Assembly: GCA_964373775.1 (NCBI GenBank)
Contig: CAYJWA010000018.1
Coordinates: 1-16,717 of the forward strand
Reading direction: 5' to 3'
From: UBA10002 sp964373775
GTDB lineage: Bacteria; Patescibacteriota; Minisyncoccia; Phycocordibacterales; UBA10002
Length of the DNA: 16,717 nucleotides
The notes under the pieces are model-generated. The model did not search any database, was not told where the DNA came from, and was given only the letters and a program-made list of their open reading frames with translations. Numbering within the stretch: the first letter of the stretch is position 1; every line of letters begins with the position of its first letter. Shown here piece after piece: positions 1 through 6,581 of this stretch. A program made the translations under genes and the position numbers.

Positions 1-225
1 CTCTTCGTCGCGATTTCTATGACAAGTGGCGGCGGCGCGTGGGACAACGCTAAAAAATATATTGAAAAAGGAAACTTCGGAGGCAAGGGTTCGGACTCCC
101 ATAAAGCCGCGGTTACGGGCGATACTGTGGGGGACCCATACAAAGACACCGCCGGCCCGGCAATTAACCCCATGATAAAGATACTCAATATAGTTGCCTT
201 GCTCCTGATACCGTTTTTGATATAA
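1..225 (+). CDS. hppA: Membrane-bound ion-translocating pyrophosphatase, C-terminal end (partial)
   Basis: The open frame enters from the left edge and ends with TAA at 223-225, so only the last 74 residues are present. They include the conserved C-terminal block of membrane pyrophosphatases: GGAWDNAKKYIE, a GKGSDSHKAAVTGDTVGDPYKD segment split here as GKGSDSHKAAVTGD and TVGDPYKDTAGPAINP, then a final hydrophobic helix (ILNIVALLLIPFLI). The Asp/Lys-rich motif is part of the PPi-hydrolysing site. Members couple PPi hydrolysis to H+ or Na+ pumping across the inner membrane. The residues that decide K+ dependence or ion choice lie upstream of the window, so the subclass cannot be called. Confidence 0.95.
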   Translation, partial: LFVAISMTSGGGAWDNAKKYIEKGNFGGKGSDSHKAAVTGDTVGDPYKDTAGPAINPMIKILNIVALLLIPFLI

Positions 226-232
226 TCTCAGG

Positions 233-371
233 AAAGCACAGAACACAGTACATCCACCCTTCGGGGAATCTCCCGAAGGGAGACAAAAATCAAAACGGCC
301 TGGATGTTGAATTTGTGTTTTGAACAGTTTGTCCTTTTGTTTGGTTTTTGTAGATTTGTGTTTTGTGCTTT
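233..371. repeat. Nested inverted-repeat (fold-back) element
   Basis: The spacer between hppA and the next gene is built of nested inverted repeats. An outer 15-bp pair (233-247 AAAGCACAGAACACA and 357-371, 14/15 complementary) encloses a 6-bp pair (251-256 CATCCA and 301-306 TGGATG) and a perfect 9-bp hairpin (257-265 CCCTTCGGG and 272-280, 6-nt loop). The hairpin may help end hppA transcription, but no T-tract follows it. The right outer arm overlaps the putative promoter of the next gene. Confidence 0.6.
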
Positions 372-380
372 AACTAAAAT

Positions 381-650
381 ATGGACCCAACCCACACACC
401 TACCGTCACGCCGACACCGCCGCCCGCACCAGCGGTTATTCCATCCGCTCCGACCGCTCCGGAACTGCCGAAACAGCCGGAACATCTTCTCCCCCCTGTA
501 CAGAAAGGGTCATGGGGAGCATTTGTCGGCATCGTGATTATCGTTATTGTTCTTGTTATCGGCGCCCTCTACTTCTGGGGAGTACAGCTGGAGAAACAAG
601 AAAACCTTCAAAGCGCGGGGACAGAAGGGACTCCAGCAACGGAGCAATAA
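381..650 (+). CDS. Small Pro-rich single-pass membrane protein
   Basis: This 89-residue protein has an N-terminal segment of about 45 residues dominated by Pro, Thr and Ala. A Trp-containing junction (QKGSWGAFVG) leads into one strongly hydrophobic helix at about residues 49-68 (IVIIVIVLVIGALYFWG), followed by a short polar tail rich in Glu, Gln and Thr. It looks like a bitopic membrane protein with a disordered N-terminus. I do not recognise a family; proteins of this general design are common in CPR genomes. A weak extended -10-like sequence (TGcTTTAAC, 366-374) lies 6 nt before the ATG and no Shine-Dalgarno is visible. Codon use resembles the neighbours, which supports it being real. Confidence 0.7.
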   Translation: MDPTHTPTVTPTPPPAPAVIPSAPTAPELPKQPEHLLPPVQKGSWGAFVGIVIIVIVLVIGALYFWGVQLEKQENLQSAGTEGTPATEQ

Positions 651-678
651 TCCTCGCTTGAATGGAGGATTCATCCAA

Positions 679-737
679 TCGGACGACGGGTTCATAGATT
701 AGTATCATTCGTCCGAGAGCGGCCGAGCCGCTCGGAC
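679..737. other. Two mutually exclusive hairpins upstream of tig
   Basis: One hairpin pairs 711-737 (GTCCGAG..CGGC with GCCGCTCGGAC, 2-nt bulge). A competing perfect 8-bp pairing joins 679-686 (TCGGACGA) to 709-716 (TCGTCCGA). Both use bases 711-716, so they cannot form together. No T-tract follows, so this is not a standard terminator; attenuation is only a possibility. Confidence 0.4.
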
Positions 738-740
738 TAG

Positions 741-757
741 CTATATTGGTATGTTTA
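741..757 (+). promoter_or_regulatory. Repeat-borne extended -10 before tig
   Basis: The copy TATATTGGTATGTTTA contains TGgTATGTT (747-755), an extended -10-like box ending 6 nt before the tig ATG at 762. The same motif at the same distance precedes the HU gene at 6222. No -35 is visible. A transcript from here would be leaderless. The function is inferred from spacing and recurrence only. Confidence 0.45.
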
Positions 758-761
758 TCGT

Positions 762-1769
762 ATGAGTTTTACGATTCGCGCAAGAAAAGAACTGCCGAAA
801 GCGCTCCGAGAGTTTGAGATTGAGATTCCTGCAGAAGACATCGCGCCGCTCCTGCGGCGCGTTTTGACGGAACTCGCACGCGAGGCAGAACTCCCCGGTT
901 TCCGAAAAGGCAATACGCCGGAAAAAATAGTGCGGGAGCGAATTGGCGAATTCGCGCTCTGGGAAAGAGCCGCGGGAGAAGCGCTCGCCGTTGCTTTGCC
1001 GGAGATATTCAAGGGAGAGGCGGTGGACGCGATCGGACAGCCGTCAATCACTGTTACCATGCTCGCGCCCGGTAACCCCCTACGAGCGAAAATCACAGTA
1101 GCGCAGATACCGCAATTCGCGCTTCCCGACTACAAAAGAATCGCGATGATCGCGAACGAGAAACCCCGCAGTGCACAAACAGTGGAAGAAAAAGAAGTGG
1201 ACGCAATCATTGCGGAAATCCAAAAAATACATGCGGGGGAGGGAAAAGAAACTGCTCCGCTTTCTGACGAAACAGTGCGGCGATTCGGCAATTTCAGCTC
1301 TGTCGCAGAATTCAAAAACGCGGTATCCAAAAATCTCATGCGGCACAAAGAAGAACAGGAAAGGCAAAAAAGGCGCGCCGCCCTTCTTTCAACACTCGTG
1401 GCGGAAATAAAAGCAGAACTGCCGGATATCCTCATTGAGAGCGAACTCGCGCGAATGGAAGCAGAACTGAAAGGAGAATTGGAGCGATTGGGCGGAGCAT
1501 GGAAGAAATATCTCGCGGAAACAAAGAAAACCGAGGATGGGCTCCGCAAAGAGATGCGCCCGGACGCGGAGAACCGCGCGCGGATACATCTACTCTTGCG
1601 CAAAATCGCCGCGGCTGAAAACATTGTCGCGCCACCGGAACAAGTGGAGGCGGAAATGAAACGAATTCTCGCAGAGCACAAAAACGCTAACCCGGAAGCA
1701 GTGCGGCTCTTTGTAGAGAATCTGCTCTTAAATCAAAAAGTGATTCAGTTTCTGGAAAGCCAGAGATGA
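762..1769 (+). CDS. tig: Trigger factor lacking the PPIase domain
   Basis: This is a ribosome-associated chaperone that shields nascent chains at the exit tunnel. The 335-residue product has the N-terminal ribosome-binding domain with the signature GFRKGNTP at residues 46-53. It runs through the N-domain end (about residue 120) directly into the helical, highly charged C-terminal arm domain (about 130-335, ending NQKVIQFLESQR). The family is usually about 430 residues; the shortfall matches loss of the central FKBP-type prolyl isomerase domain, as known in some reduced genomes. No Shine-Dalgarno is visible; the start is set by the conserved N-terminus (MSFTIRARKELPKA). It converges on rsmE. 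Confidence 0.9.
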   Translation: MSFTIRARKELPKALREFEIEIPAEDIAPLLRRVLTELAREAELPGFRKGNTPEKIVRERIGEFALWERAAGEALAVALPEIFKGEAVDAIGQPSITVTMLAPGNPLRAKITVAQIPQFALPDYKRIAMIANEKPRSAQTVEEKEVDAIIAEIQKIHAGEGKETAPLSDETVRRFGNFSSVAEFKNAVSKNLMRHKEEQERQKRRAALLSTLVAEIKAELPDILIESELARMEAELKGELERLGGAWKKYLAETKKTEDGLRKEMRPDAENRARIHLLLRKIAAAENIVAPPEQVEAEMKRILAEHKNANPEAVRLFVENLLLNQKVIQFLESQR

Positions 1770-1789
1770 AAATAACAAATTACAAACTC

Positions 1790-1819
1790 TCTCGCTTTGC
1801 GAGATCTGGCAAAGCCAGA
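1790..1819. repeat. Twin mini-hairpins between tig and rsmE
   Basis: Two perfect 6-bp hairpins with 3-nt loops stand back to back: TCTCGC-ttt-GCGAGA (1790-1804) and TCTGGC-aaa-GCCAGA (1805-1819). The last codons of tig (TCTGGAAAGCCAGA, near 1751) resemble the second. The rest of 1770-1930 is AT-rich with degenerate AAATTACAAACAA-type repeats in both orientations and no gene. Confidence 0.5.
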
Positions 1820-1930
1820 CAAATTACAAACAATATTCAATACTGAAATTCAAATAACCGAAACTGACTTCTTCGTTTGGGATTTTGAGATTAAAATTTG
1901 TTTGTAACTTGGGATTTGTACATTGGAATT

Positions 1931-1962
1931 TTCCTTATTACGACTCCAGAAGTAATAAGGAA
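1931..1962. terminator. Perfect 10-bp stem across the rsmE 3' end
   Basis: TTCCTTATTA (1931-1940) pairs with TAATAAGGAA (1953-1962) around a 12-nt loop. The stem includes the rsmE stop codon (1938-1940). It sits between two convergent genes, so a role in ending or protecting both transcripts is plausible, but the stem is AT-rich and there is no T-tract. Confidence 0.35.
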
Positions 1963-2642
1963 GTTACCGCTACTGCCGCTGTCTCTGCCCGCAACGTTGT
2001 GCTCCCGAGCGAATACACGGGAATCTTTTGCGCGCGGAAAAACTCCAGTTCCCGCGCGCTCCAGCCGCCTTCGGGTCCGATAAAAGCGCCGAGCTTGTTT
2101 TCTTTTCTCCACTGCTTCGCCTGAAATAATTCACCGTGCGGGTCAAACGCAATATTCTGGAAAAAGTGATACTCCGCAAACGCATTCTGCAGCGCCATCG
2201 GCTCATAGAGCGCGGGAAGCGTTCCCCGTCCCGACTGCTCCGCGGCTTCGCGCACGATTTCTTTCGCCCGCCCAAAATTGAACTTCTTTACTTCCGAGCG
2301 GTCTGCAATGACCGGACGGATTTGCGCAACTCCCAATTCGGTTGCCTTTTCCAAGAGCCACTCAAAACGGTCTTTCTTGATAAGCGCGGCAAACAAAAAG
2401 AGCTGCTGCGGGGGCGTTCCCGCGCTTCGGACTGATTCCCGCACCAGGCATACTGCCTCTTTCTCCTCAAGAGACGCGAGTTCGCACCGATGGTCCATTC
2501 CGAATCCGTCAAAGAGAATCACTTCATTCCCCGCTTGTAGACGCAAGACATTCCGCCATTGGCGAAGGAGTTTTTGCGCGCGAATCACCACGCGCCCTTC
2601 GGGCGCAATCCGCTGTTCCACAAAAAATCGGTGAAGTCGCAT
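1938..2642 (-). CDS. rsmE: 16S rRNA m3U1498 methyltransferase RsmE
   Basis: RsmE is a SAM-dependent SPOUT methyltransferase that makes m3U1498 in 16S rRNA. The 234 residues match the family: an N-terminal PUA-like part (MRLHRFFVEQ start, residues 1-70) and a SPOUT domain with EAAEQSGR (132-139), GPEGGWS (189-195) and LGSTTLRAETA (212-222). The last two form the knotted SAM-binding site. The length is close to the usual 240 or so. It is transcribed alone, convergent with tig and divergent from the cupredoxin gene. No Shine-Dalgarno is obvious before the ATG. Confidence 0.93.
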   Translation of the reverse strand: MRLHRFFVEQRIAPEGRVVIRAQKLLRQWRNVLRLQAGNEVILFDGFGMDHRCELASLEEKEAVCLVRESVRSAGTPPQQLFLFAALIKKDRFEWLLEKATELGVAQIRPVIADRSEVKKFNFGRAKEIVREAAEQSGRGTLPALYEPMALQNAFAEYHFFQNIAFDPHGELFQAKQWRKENKLGAFIGPEGGWSARELEFFRAQKIPVYSLGSTTLRAETAAVAVTSLLLLES

Positions 2643-2867
2643 GGTTGATTTTCTTAGCGAACAAAGTGAGTTTTAGAAAATCGCCACCCGGTTAAGTAAT
2701 CCGCCGTGGGCGGATTCCCGCCTTCTTCAGCGGATACGCAACTGGGGTACCCCTCACTGTTCCAGTGTATAGCGAATCTAACGAAAGGCACATGTTGATA
2801 ACTCCCTATGAAAAACGGAACGATAGCCGTATAATGGACTATTATCATTCTTTATTCCTTATTTCGT
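2643..2867. other. Divergent intergenic region with hairpins and a -10 box
   Basis: No gene is seen. It contains a perfect 8-bp hairpin AATCCGCC-gtg-GGCGGATT (2698-2716), a 10-bp palindrome GGGGTACCCC (2744-2753), and GATTTTCT/AGAAAATC arms flanking the rsmE start side. A TATAAT (2830-2835) lies 32 nt before the cupredoxin ATG, with no good -35 at 16-18 nt. Confidence 0.55.
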
Positions 2868-3278
2868 ATGAAAACATCTCATCTCGTCATCGGGGTCGCA
2901 GCGGTCGTTATTATCGCCGCAGTTGCGTGGGTTCGTCCGACGGACTCAAACGCCCCGACAGACATCACCGCTGCGGCAAGCGGCGCGCTCCAGAAGGGAG
3001 AAGTTCTTGTTGTCTATACCAACGAGGGATTCGTCCCGAAAACACTTAAAGTCGTTCGCGGTGCGTCTCTCCGTTTCTTCAATGCAAGCAGTCAATCGTC
3101 GCTTCGCGTTGCGCCACGTGTTGATCAAACATCGGGCTCGGGCAACAACGCCGAACTGTTATCGTCAAAGTCGGTAAAGTTGGGAGAGTCGTTTCAGGTC
3201 TCCGTCACTAGGCCGGGCACATGGGAGTACGAGAACCTCAACAAGCCGAGCGCAACGGGTGTCGTGATTGTGGAGTAA
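2868..3278 (+). CDS. Membrane-anchored cupredoxin-like protein without copper ligands
   Basis: The protein has 136 residues. An N-terminal hydrophobic segment (about 5-22, LVIGVAAVVIIAAVAWV) acts as a signal peptide or anchor. A beta-rich domain at about 45-136 has the layout of EfeO-type cupredoxin domains: VYTNEGFVPKTLKVVRGASL then SFQVSVTRPGTWEYENLNKPS. In copper-binding relatives the C-terminal loop reads roughly YYC..HPSM; here the matching positions are YENLNKPSA, so the Cys, His and Met ligands are Asn, Lys and Ala. There is no His in the mature domain at all. It is probably extracytoplasmic and structural or ligand-binding rather than redox. The family call is from fold pattern; function unknown. 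Confidence 0.75.
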   Translation: MKTSHLVIGVAAVVIIAAVAWVRPTDSNAPTDITAAASGALQKGEVLVVYTNEGFVPKTLKVVRGASLRFFNASSQSSLRVAPRVDQTSGSGNNAELLSSKSVKLGESFQVSVTRPGTWEYENLNKPSATGVVIVE

Positions 3279-3345
3279 GAAGACACGGAACAGGACGGAA
3301 CAAAACCAACACGGAACTATCCAATTTCGTTCTGTGTACAGAATA

Positions 3346-3372
3346 AAAACCGCCGGCTCCGCCGGCGGTTTT
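3346..3372 (+). terminator. Intrinsic terminator after the cupredoxin gene
   Basis: A perfect 12-bp stem AAAACCGCCGGC / GCCGGCGGTTTT with a TCC loop ends in TTTT. It lies about 70 nt downstream of the cupredoxin stop and just before the clpP promoter. The A-rich 5' side means it could also work in reverse. Confidence 0.8.
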
Positions 3373-3399
3373 GCTAACTCTCTCTTTTCCTGCTATAAT
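3371..3399 (+). promoter_or_regulatory. clpP promoter (extended -10)
   Basis: TTGCTA (3371-3376), a 17-nt spacer, and TGcTATAAT (3391-3399), a perfect extended -10. It begins where the terminator ends. The predicted start near 3406 gives a leader of about 35 nt before the ATG at 3442, without a Shine-Dalgarno. Confidence 0.75.
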
Positions 3400-3441
3400 C
3401 TCTCTGTCTTACTTACAACTTTAATCTTAAATCTTACATCT

Positions 3442-4020
3442 ATGAGTATTCTCATACCAACAGTGATAGAAAAGACCTCGTACGGCGAGCGCGCCTACGA
3501 CATCTACTCGCGTCTCTTAAAAGAGAACATCATCTTCCTCGGCGGACCCATTGACGACCACACGGCGAACATTGTGATTGCCCAGATGCTCTTCCTGCAA
3601 TCAGAGGACTCTAAGAAAGACATCAACATCTATGTCAACTCCCCGGGAGGAGCCGTAACCGCCACCATGGCAATCATTGACACCATGCACCATGTCAAAA
3701 ATGATGTGGCCACAACCTGTGTCGGCATTGCCGCTTCCGGCGCGGCCATCATCCTCTCTGCGGGGGAGAAAGGGAAACGATTCATTCTGCCGAACGCGGA
3801 AGTGATGATTCACCAGCCGCTGGGCGGCGTGGAGGGACAGGCAACGGATATTGCGATTACCGCAAAGCACATTCTCCAGACAAGGGAACGGCTGAACAAA
3901 ATGCTCTCCGTGAACACGGGCCGCCCGCTCTTGCAGATTGAAAAAGATGTGGAGCGCGACTTCTTTATGACCGCCGAGGAGGCGAAGAAGTACGGGATTG
4001 TGGATAAGGTATTGCAGTAA
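3442..4020 (+). CDS. clpP: ATP-dependent Clp protease proteolytic subunit
   Basis: ClpP is the serine peptidase core of the Clp protease; it forms a tetradecameric barrel fed by ClpX, ClpA or ClpC. The frame is open further upstream to 3268, but that stretch covers the terminator and promoter. The ATG at 3442 (MSILIPTVIEKTSYGERAYD) gives 192 residues and the standard ClpP N-terminus. The catalytic triad is intact: Ser99 in GIAASGAA, His124 in MIHQPLGG, Asp173 in VERDFFMTAEEA. The residue after Ser is Gly rather than the usual Met. NSPGG (66-70) supports the oxyanion region. It is probably monocistronic; rny has its own promoter. Confidence 0.95.
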   Translation: MSILIPTVIEKTSYGERAYDIYSRLLKENIIFLGGPIDDHTANIVIAQMLFLQSEDSKKDINIYVNSPGGAVTATMAIIDTMHHVKNDVATTCVGIAASGAAIILSAGEKGKRFILPNAEVMIHQPLGGVEGQATDIAITAKHILQTRERLNKMLSVNTGRPLLQIEKDVERDFFMTAEEAKKYGIVDKVLQ

Positions 4021-4022
4021 AG

Positions 4023-4046
4023 CCGGGGGAGAAACTTCTCCCGGGG
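4023..4046 (+). terminator. Hairpin after clpP
   Basis: GGGAGAA (4027-4033) pairs with TTCTCCC (4036-4042), extended by CCGG arms with a bulge. It starts 3 nt after the clpP stop. No T-tract follows, so termination efficiency is uncertain. It abuts the rny -35. Confidence 0.45.
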
Positions 4047-4075
4047 TGGACAGAAAAACGACTTCCGTGTATGAT
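4047..4075 (+). promoter_or_regulatory. rny promoter
   Basis: TGGACA (4047-4052), a 17-nt spacer and TATGAT (4070-4075), each one base off consensus. A start near 4082 would give rny a leader of about 160 nt, unusual in this window. The leader holds no recognised RNA motif. Confidence 0.65.
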
Positions 4076-4244
4076 AGAAGGGTTACTTGTATTTTAACTT
4101 TGGGTCTCGTTTTTTAGTTCAGCCAGTAAGCACGGTTTTATGCCGGTTCGTATCTTCTTGCAATTTCAATTATGTCTCCCACTCTCTACGCTCGACGAAT
4201 ACGCACAGCGCTAGCGCTCTAAAAAAGCGGGACCTCGTTCTCGT

Positions 4245-5774
4245 ATGTCATTAAAACTCGTCGCCCTGATTGCAGGAGCGGCAGGCATCCTCGGGCTCGC
4301 GCTCGGGTATTACCTGCGGCTGATTATTTCGCTGGGCAAGAAGGGCTCAATGGAGCTCCAGATTAAAGAGAAGGAACTAGCGGCAAAAGAAGAGGCGAAG
4401 AAAATCACCCTGCGCGCGCAGGAAGACGCAAACAAAATCCTCCAGGAGGCGCGCGTAGAGCACAGAGAAAAAGACGATAAACTCAAGAAGACCGAGGAGC
4501 GGCTCATCAAAAAAGAGGACTTGCTTGATAGGCGCCAGCAGGATATAGACCGAGAGGTGGAAGAACTCAAAGGCAAGGTGGCGGAAATCAGAAAAATCAG
4601 GGAGCGGGCGGATGCGCTTGAAGCAAACAAGCAAGCGGAACTAGAACGAATTGCGCGGCTCTCTCTAGAAGACGCAAAGCAGCAACTATTCTCCACTCTA
4701 GAAAAGAAGTATGAGGAGGACCTGCTCCAGCGCATCCAAAAGCTGGAGCAGAACGGCGAGGAGAAACTGGAGCGGCGCGCGAAGGAGATTATCACGACCG
4801 CGATACAGCGGCTGGGCAACGCCGTCTCTGCCGATGTGTTAACCACGACCGTCTCCATTCCCTCGGACGAAATCAAGGGCAAAATTATCGGTAAGGAAGG
4901 CCGTAACATCAAGGCATTTGAGCGCGCGACTGGCGTTGAAGTGATCGTGGATGACACGCCGGGAGCAATAACCATCTCTTCCTTTGACCCGATTCGGCGC
5001 CAGGTTGCGCGCGTGGCTCTGGAAAACCTCATTATTGACGGGAGGATTCAACCCGCAAAGATTGAACAGTCCGTTGAAAAAGCCCAATCCGAAATCAACA
5101 AAATCATCAAAGAAAAGGGGAATCAAGCCGCGTACGAATGCGGCGTGCTGAATCTCCCACCGCAAGTTCTCGCCATTCTGGGACGACTCCATTTCCGCAC
5201 GAGCTACGGACAGAATGTGCTTCAACACTCCATTGAGATGGCGCACATCTCGGGAATGATTGCCGAGGAACTTAAGGCAAATGTCGCGGTTGCCAAAGCT
5301 GGCGCGCTCCTCCACGACCTGGGCAAAGCAGTTGACCACGAGGTGCAGGGAACGCATGTGGAGATCGGACGGCGGATACTCCAGAAATTCTCGGTGAGCG
5401 AGGAAATTATCAAAGCAATGCAGGCGCACCATGGCGAGTACCCGTATGAGACCGTTGAGTCCGTGATTGTGCAAGTCGCGGACGCTATCTCTGGCTCGCG
5501 GCCCGGGGCGCGGCGCGACACCGTGGAGAATTACCTTAAACGGCTTACAGAACTGGAAGCCATCGCAACCTCGGCAAAGGGGGTGGAAAAAGCATATGCG
5601 CTCCAAGCCGGCCGTGAAATCCGCATCTTCGTCAAACCAGAAGAGATGAGCGATCTGGAAGCAAAGAACATGGCGCGCGAAACCGCAGAGCGAATTGAAA
5701 AGGAGTTGAAATACCCCGGCGAGATTAAGGTTACCGTGATTCGGGAGACGAGGGTGATAGAATACGCAAGATAA
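4245..5774 (+). CDS. rny: Ribonuclease Y
   Basis: RNase Y is a membrane-anchored endoribonuclease that initiates mRNA decay. The 509 residues show the full order: an N-terminal membrane helix (about 5-29), a long charged coiled coil rich in Lys, Glu and Arg (about 35-190), a KH RNA-binding domain (about 203-270) with the GxxG loop in GKIIGKEGRN (212-221), and an HD phosphohydrolase domain with HSIEMAHISG (328-337) and the metal-binding LLHDLGK (355-361; His357, Asp358). The C-terminal family region ends PGEIKVTVIRETRVIEYAR. Length matches the usual 510-520. The TAA stop is also the first three bases of the fold-back element at 5772, so the repeat arm begins at the end of this gene. Confidence 0.96.
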   Translation: MSLKLVALIAGAAGILGLALGYYLRLIISLGKKGSMELQIKEKELAAKEEAKKITLRAQEDANKILQEARVEHREKDDKLKKTEERLIKKEDLLDRRQQDIDREVEELKGKVAEIRKIRERADALEANKQAELERIARLSLEDAKQQLFSTLEKKYEEDLLQRIQKLEQNGEEKLERRAKEIITTAIQRLGNAVSADVLTTTVSIPSDEIKGKIIGKEGRNIKAFERATGVEVIVDDTPGAITISSFDPIRRQVARVALENLIIDGRIQPAKIEQSVEKAQSEINKIIKEKGNQAAYECGVLNLPPQVLAILGRLHFRTSYGQNVLQHSIEMAHISGMIAEELKANVAVAKAGALLHDLGKAVDHEVQGTHVEIGRRILQKFSVSEEIIKAMQAHHGEYPYETVESVIVQVADAISGSRPGARRDTVENYLKRLTELEAIATSAKGVEKAYALQAGREIRIFVKPEEMSDLEAKNMARETAERIEKELKYPGEIKVTVIRETRVIEYAR

Positions 5775-6069
5775 ACATACCAATATACGAATGATACCAA
5801 TCTAACGAATGGATACGAATAAGAAAAAGATTGTCCCTCTTCCCCTTTTCTAAGGGGGAGAACCAAAGAGGGGATGGTTTTAATTCTCTCCTATCAAGGG
5901 GAGCCCTGCCGTTTAAAAGCAGTAGTATCCTCCCATAAAAATCTAGCCAGAATAGTAGCATACTAGATAGCACTAGTCAATATACCAAAAAACGGCTCTG
6001 TTAAGCCATCATCCTTTCTCATTCGTAGTCATTCGTATCATTAGCATCATTCGTATATTGGTATGTTTA
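5772..6069. repeat. 298-bp fold-back element with perfect 24-bp inverted ends
   Basis: The arm starting TAAACATACCAATATACG (5772-5795) is the exact reverse complement of 6046-6069. Weaker complementarity continues inward for about 30 more bases (ATACGAAT-type repeats). The core has further hairpins (CCCTCTT...AAGAGGG around 5835-5873) and no plausible coding frame. The layout is MITE-like, but I could not see a clean target duplication. The right arm is nearly identical (23/24) to the repeat directly before the HU gene. Confidence 0.7.
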
Positions 6070-6094
6070 CCTAAAAAATGGCTTCATATATAAT
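6066..6094 (+). promoter_or_regulatory. Candidate promoter upstream of the HU gene
   Basis: TTTACC (6066-6071), a 17-nt spacer and TATAAT (6089-6094). The -35 overlaps the end of the fold-back arm. The leader to the HU ATG would be about 120 nt. A second, closer candidate lies at 6207-6215. Confidence 0.45.
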
Positions 6095-6193
6095 GGACGG
6101 AGCGTTTTGAGCCATTAACAACAAGGTCGAAGCATGTGTTATCAGTTTTTATACATTGAATTACGAGTTATTCGTATCTATCCGTAGATTCGC

Positions 6194-6217
6194 ATCATTC
6201 GTATATTGGTATATTTA
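6194..6217 (+). promoter_or_regulatory. Repeat-borne extended -10 before the HU gene
   Basis: This copy differs at one base in 24 from the fold-back arm at 6046-6069. That base makes TGgTATATT (6207-6215), a better extended -10, ending 6 nt before the ATG at 6222, as at tig. It predicts a leaderless mRNA. Confidence 0.5.
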
Positions 6218-6221
6218 TCTT

Positions 6222-6494
6222 ATGAACAAGCAATCCATCGTAGAAGCAGTTCACGGCGTCTTAGGTGGCACCAAAGTGCAGGCAGAGGCAGTCGTAGAAA
6301 AGATAATTGACTCCATCGTCGGAGGACTCAAGAGCGGAAACGAGGTCTCAATTGCCGGCCTCGGCATCTTCTCGGTCAAACAGCGCGCCGCTCGTCAGGC
6401 AAGGAATCCTCGCACCGGCGAGATGGTGCAGGTCCCGGCTATGAAAGTGCCGAAGTTCCGCGCCGCAAAGGGTCTCAAGGACGCGGTTAAGTGA
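6222..6494 (+). CDS. hup: HU-family DNA-binding protein
   Basis: A 90-residue histone-like protein that bends and compacts DNA as a dimer. The sequence follows HU/IHF throughout: MNKQSIVEAVHG start, GNEVSIAGLGIFSVKQRAAR (the usual GFGTF reads GLGIF), the DNA-contacting arm with the RNPRTGE turn (about 62-68) and MKVPKFRAAKGLKDAVK at the end. The frame extends upstream to 6156, but the ATG at 6222 matches the family start and excludes the promoter repeat. Whether it is HU or an IHF-like paralogue cannot be decided here. Confidence 0.93.
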   Translation: MNKQSIVEAVHGVLGGTKVQAEAVVEKIIDSIVGGLKSGNEVSIAGLGIFSVKQRAARQARNPRTGEMVQVPAMKVPKFRAAKGLKDAVK

Positions 6495-6507
6495 CACAAA
6501 ATAAGAG

Positions 6508-6526
6508 CCCCGTACCTGATACGGGG
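6508..6526 (+). terminator. Hairpin after the HU gene
   Basis: A perfect 7-bp stem CCCCGTA / TACGGGG with a 5-nt loop lies 13 nt after the HU stop, followed by GACTATATTT. It is probably a weak terminator. Confidence 0.55.
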
Positions 6527-6539
6527 GACTATATTTGGT

Positions 6540-6566
6540 GTCATCCCGCACTTGATGCGGATCCAG
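6540..6566. repeat. Short gtcat-type hairpin repeat
   Basis: GTCATCCCGCACTTGATGCG followed by GATCCAG belongs to the widespread 'GTCATyCCCG...GGGATCCAG' dispersed repeat type. A related copy forms the left half of the element at 14709-14800. Confidence 0.6.
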
Positions 6567-6581
6567 ACGAAGTTAAAAGTA

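Noticed and set aside
1130..1681. Long antisense frames over tig, and similar ones over rny and the protease
   Set aside because: Ser/Arg/Phe-rich shadow translations caused by biased codon use of the sense genes.
2793..2801. DnaA-box-like TGTTGATAA
   Set aside because: Single imperfect match without clustering, AT-rich unwinding region or dnaA/dnaN nearby.
3268..3441. Upstream extension of the clpP frame to an ATG at 3268
   Set aside because: It runs through the intrinsic terminator and the clpP promoter, and the family N-terminus begins at 3442.
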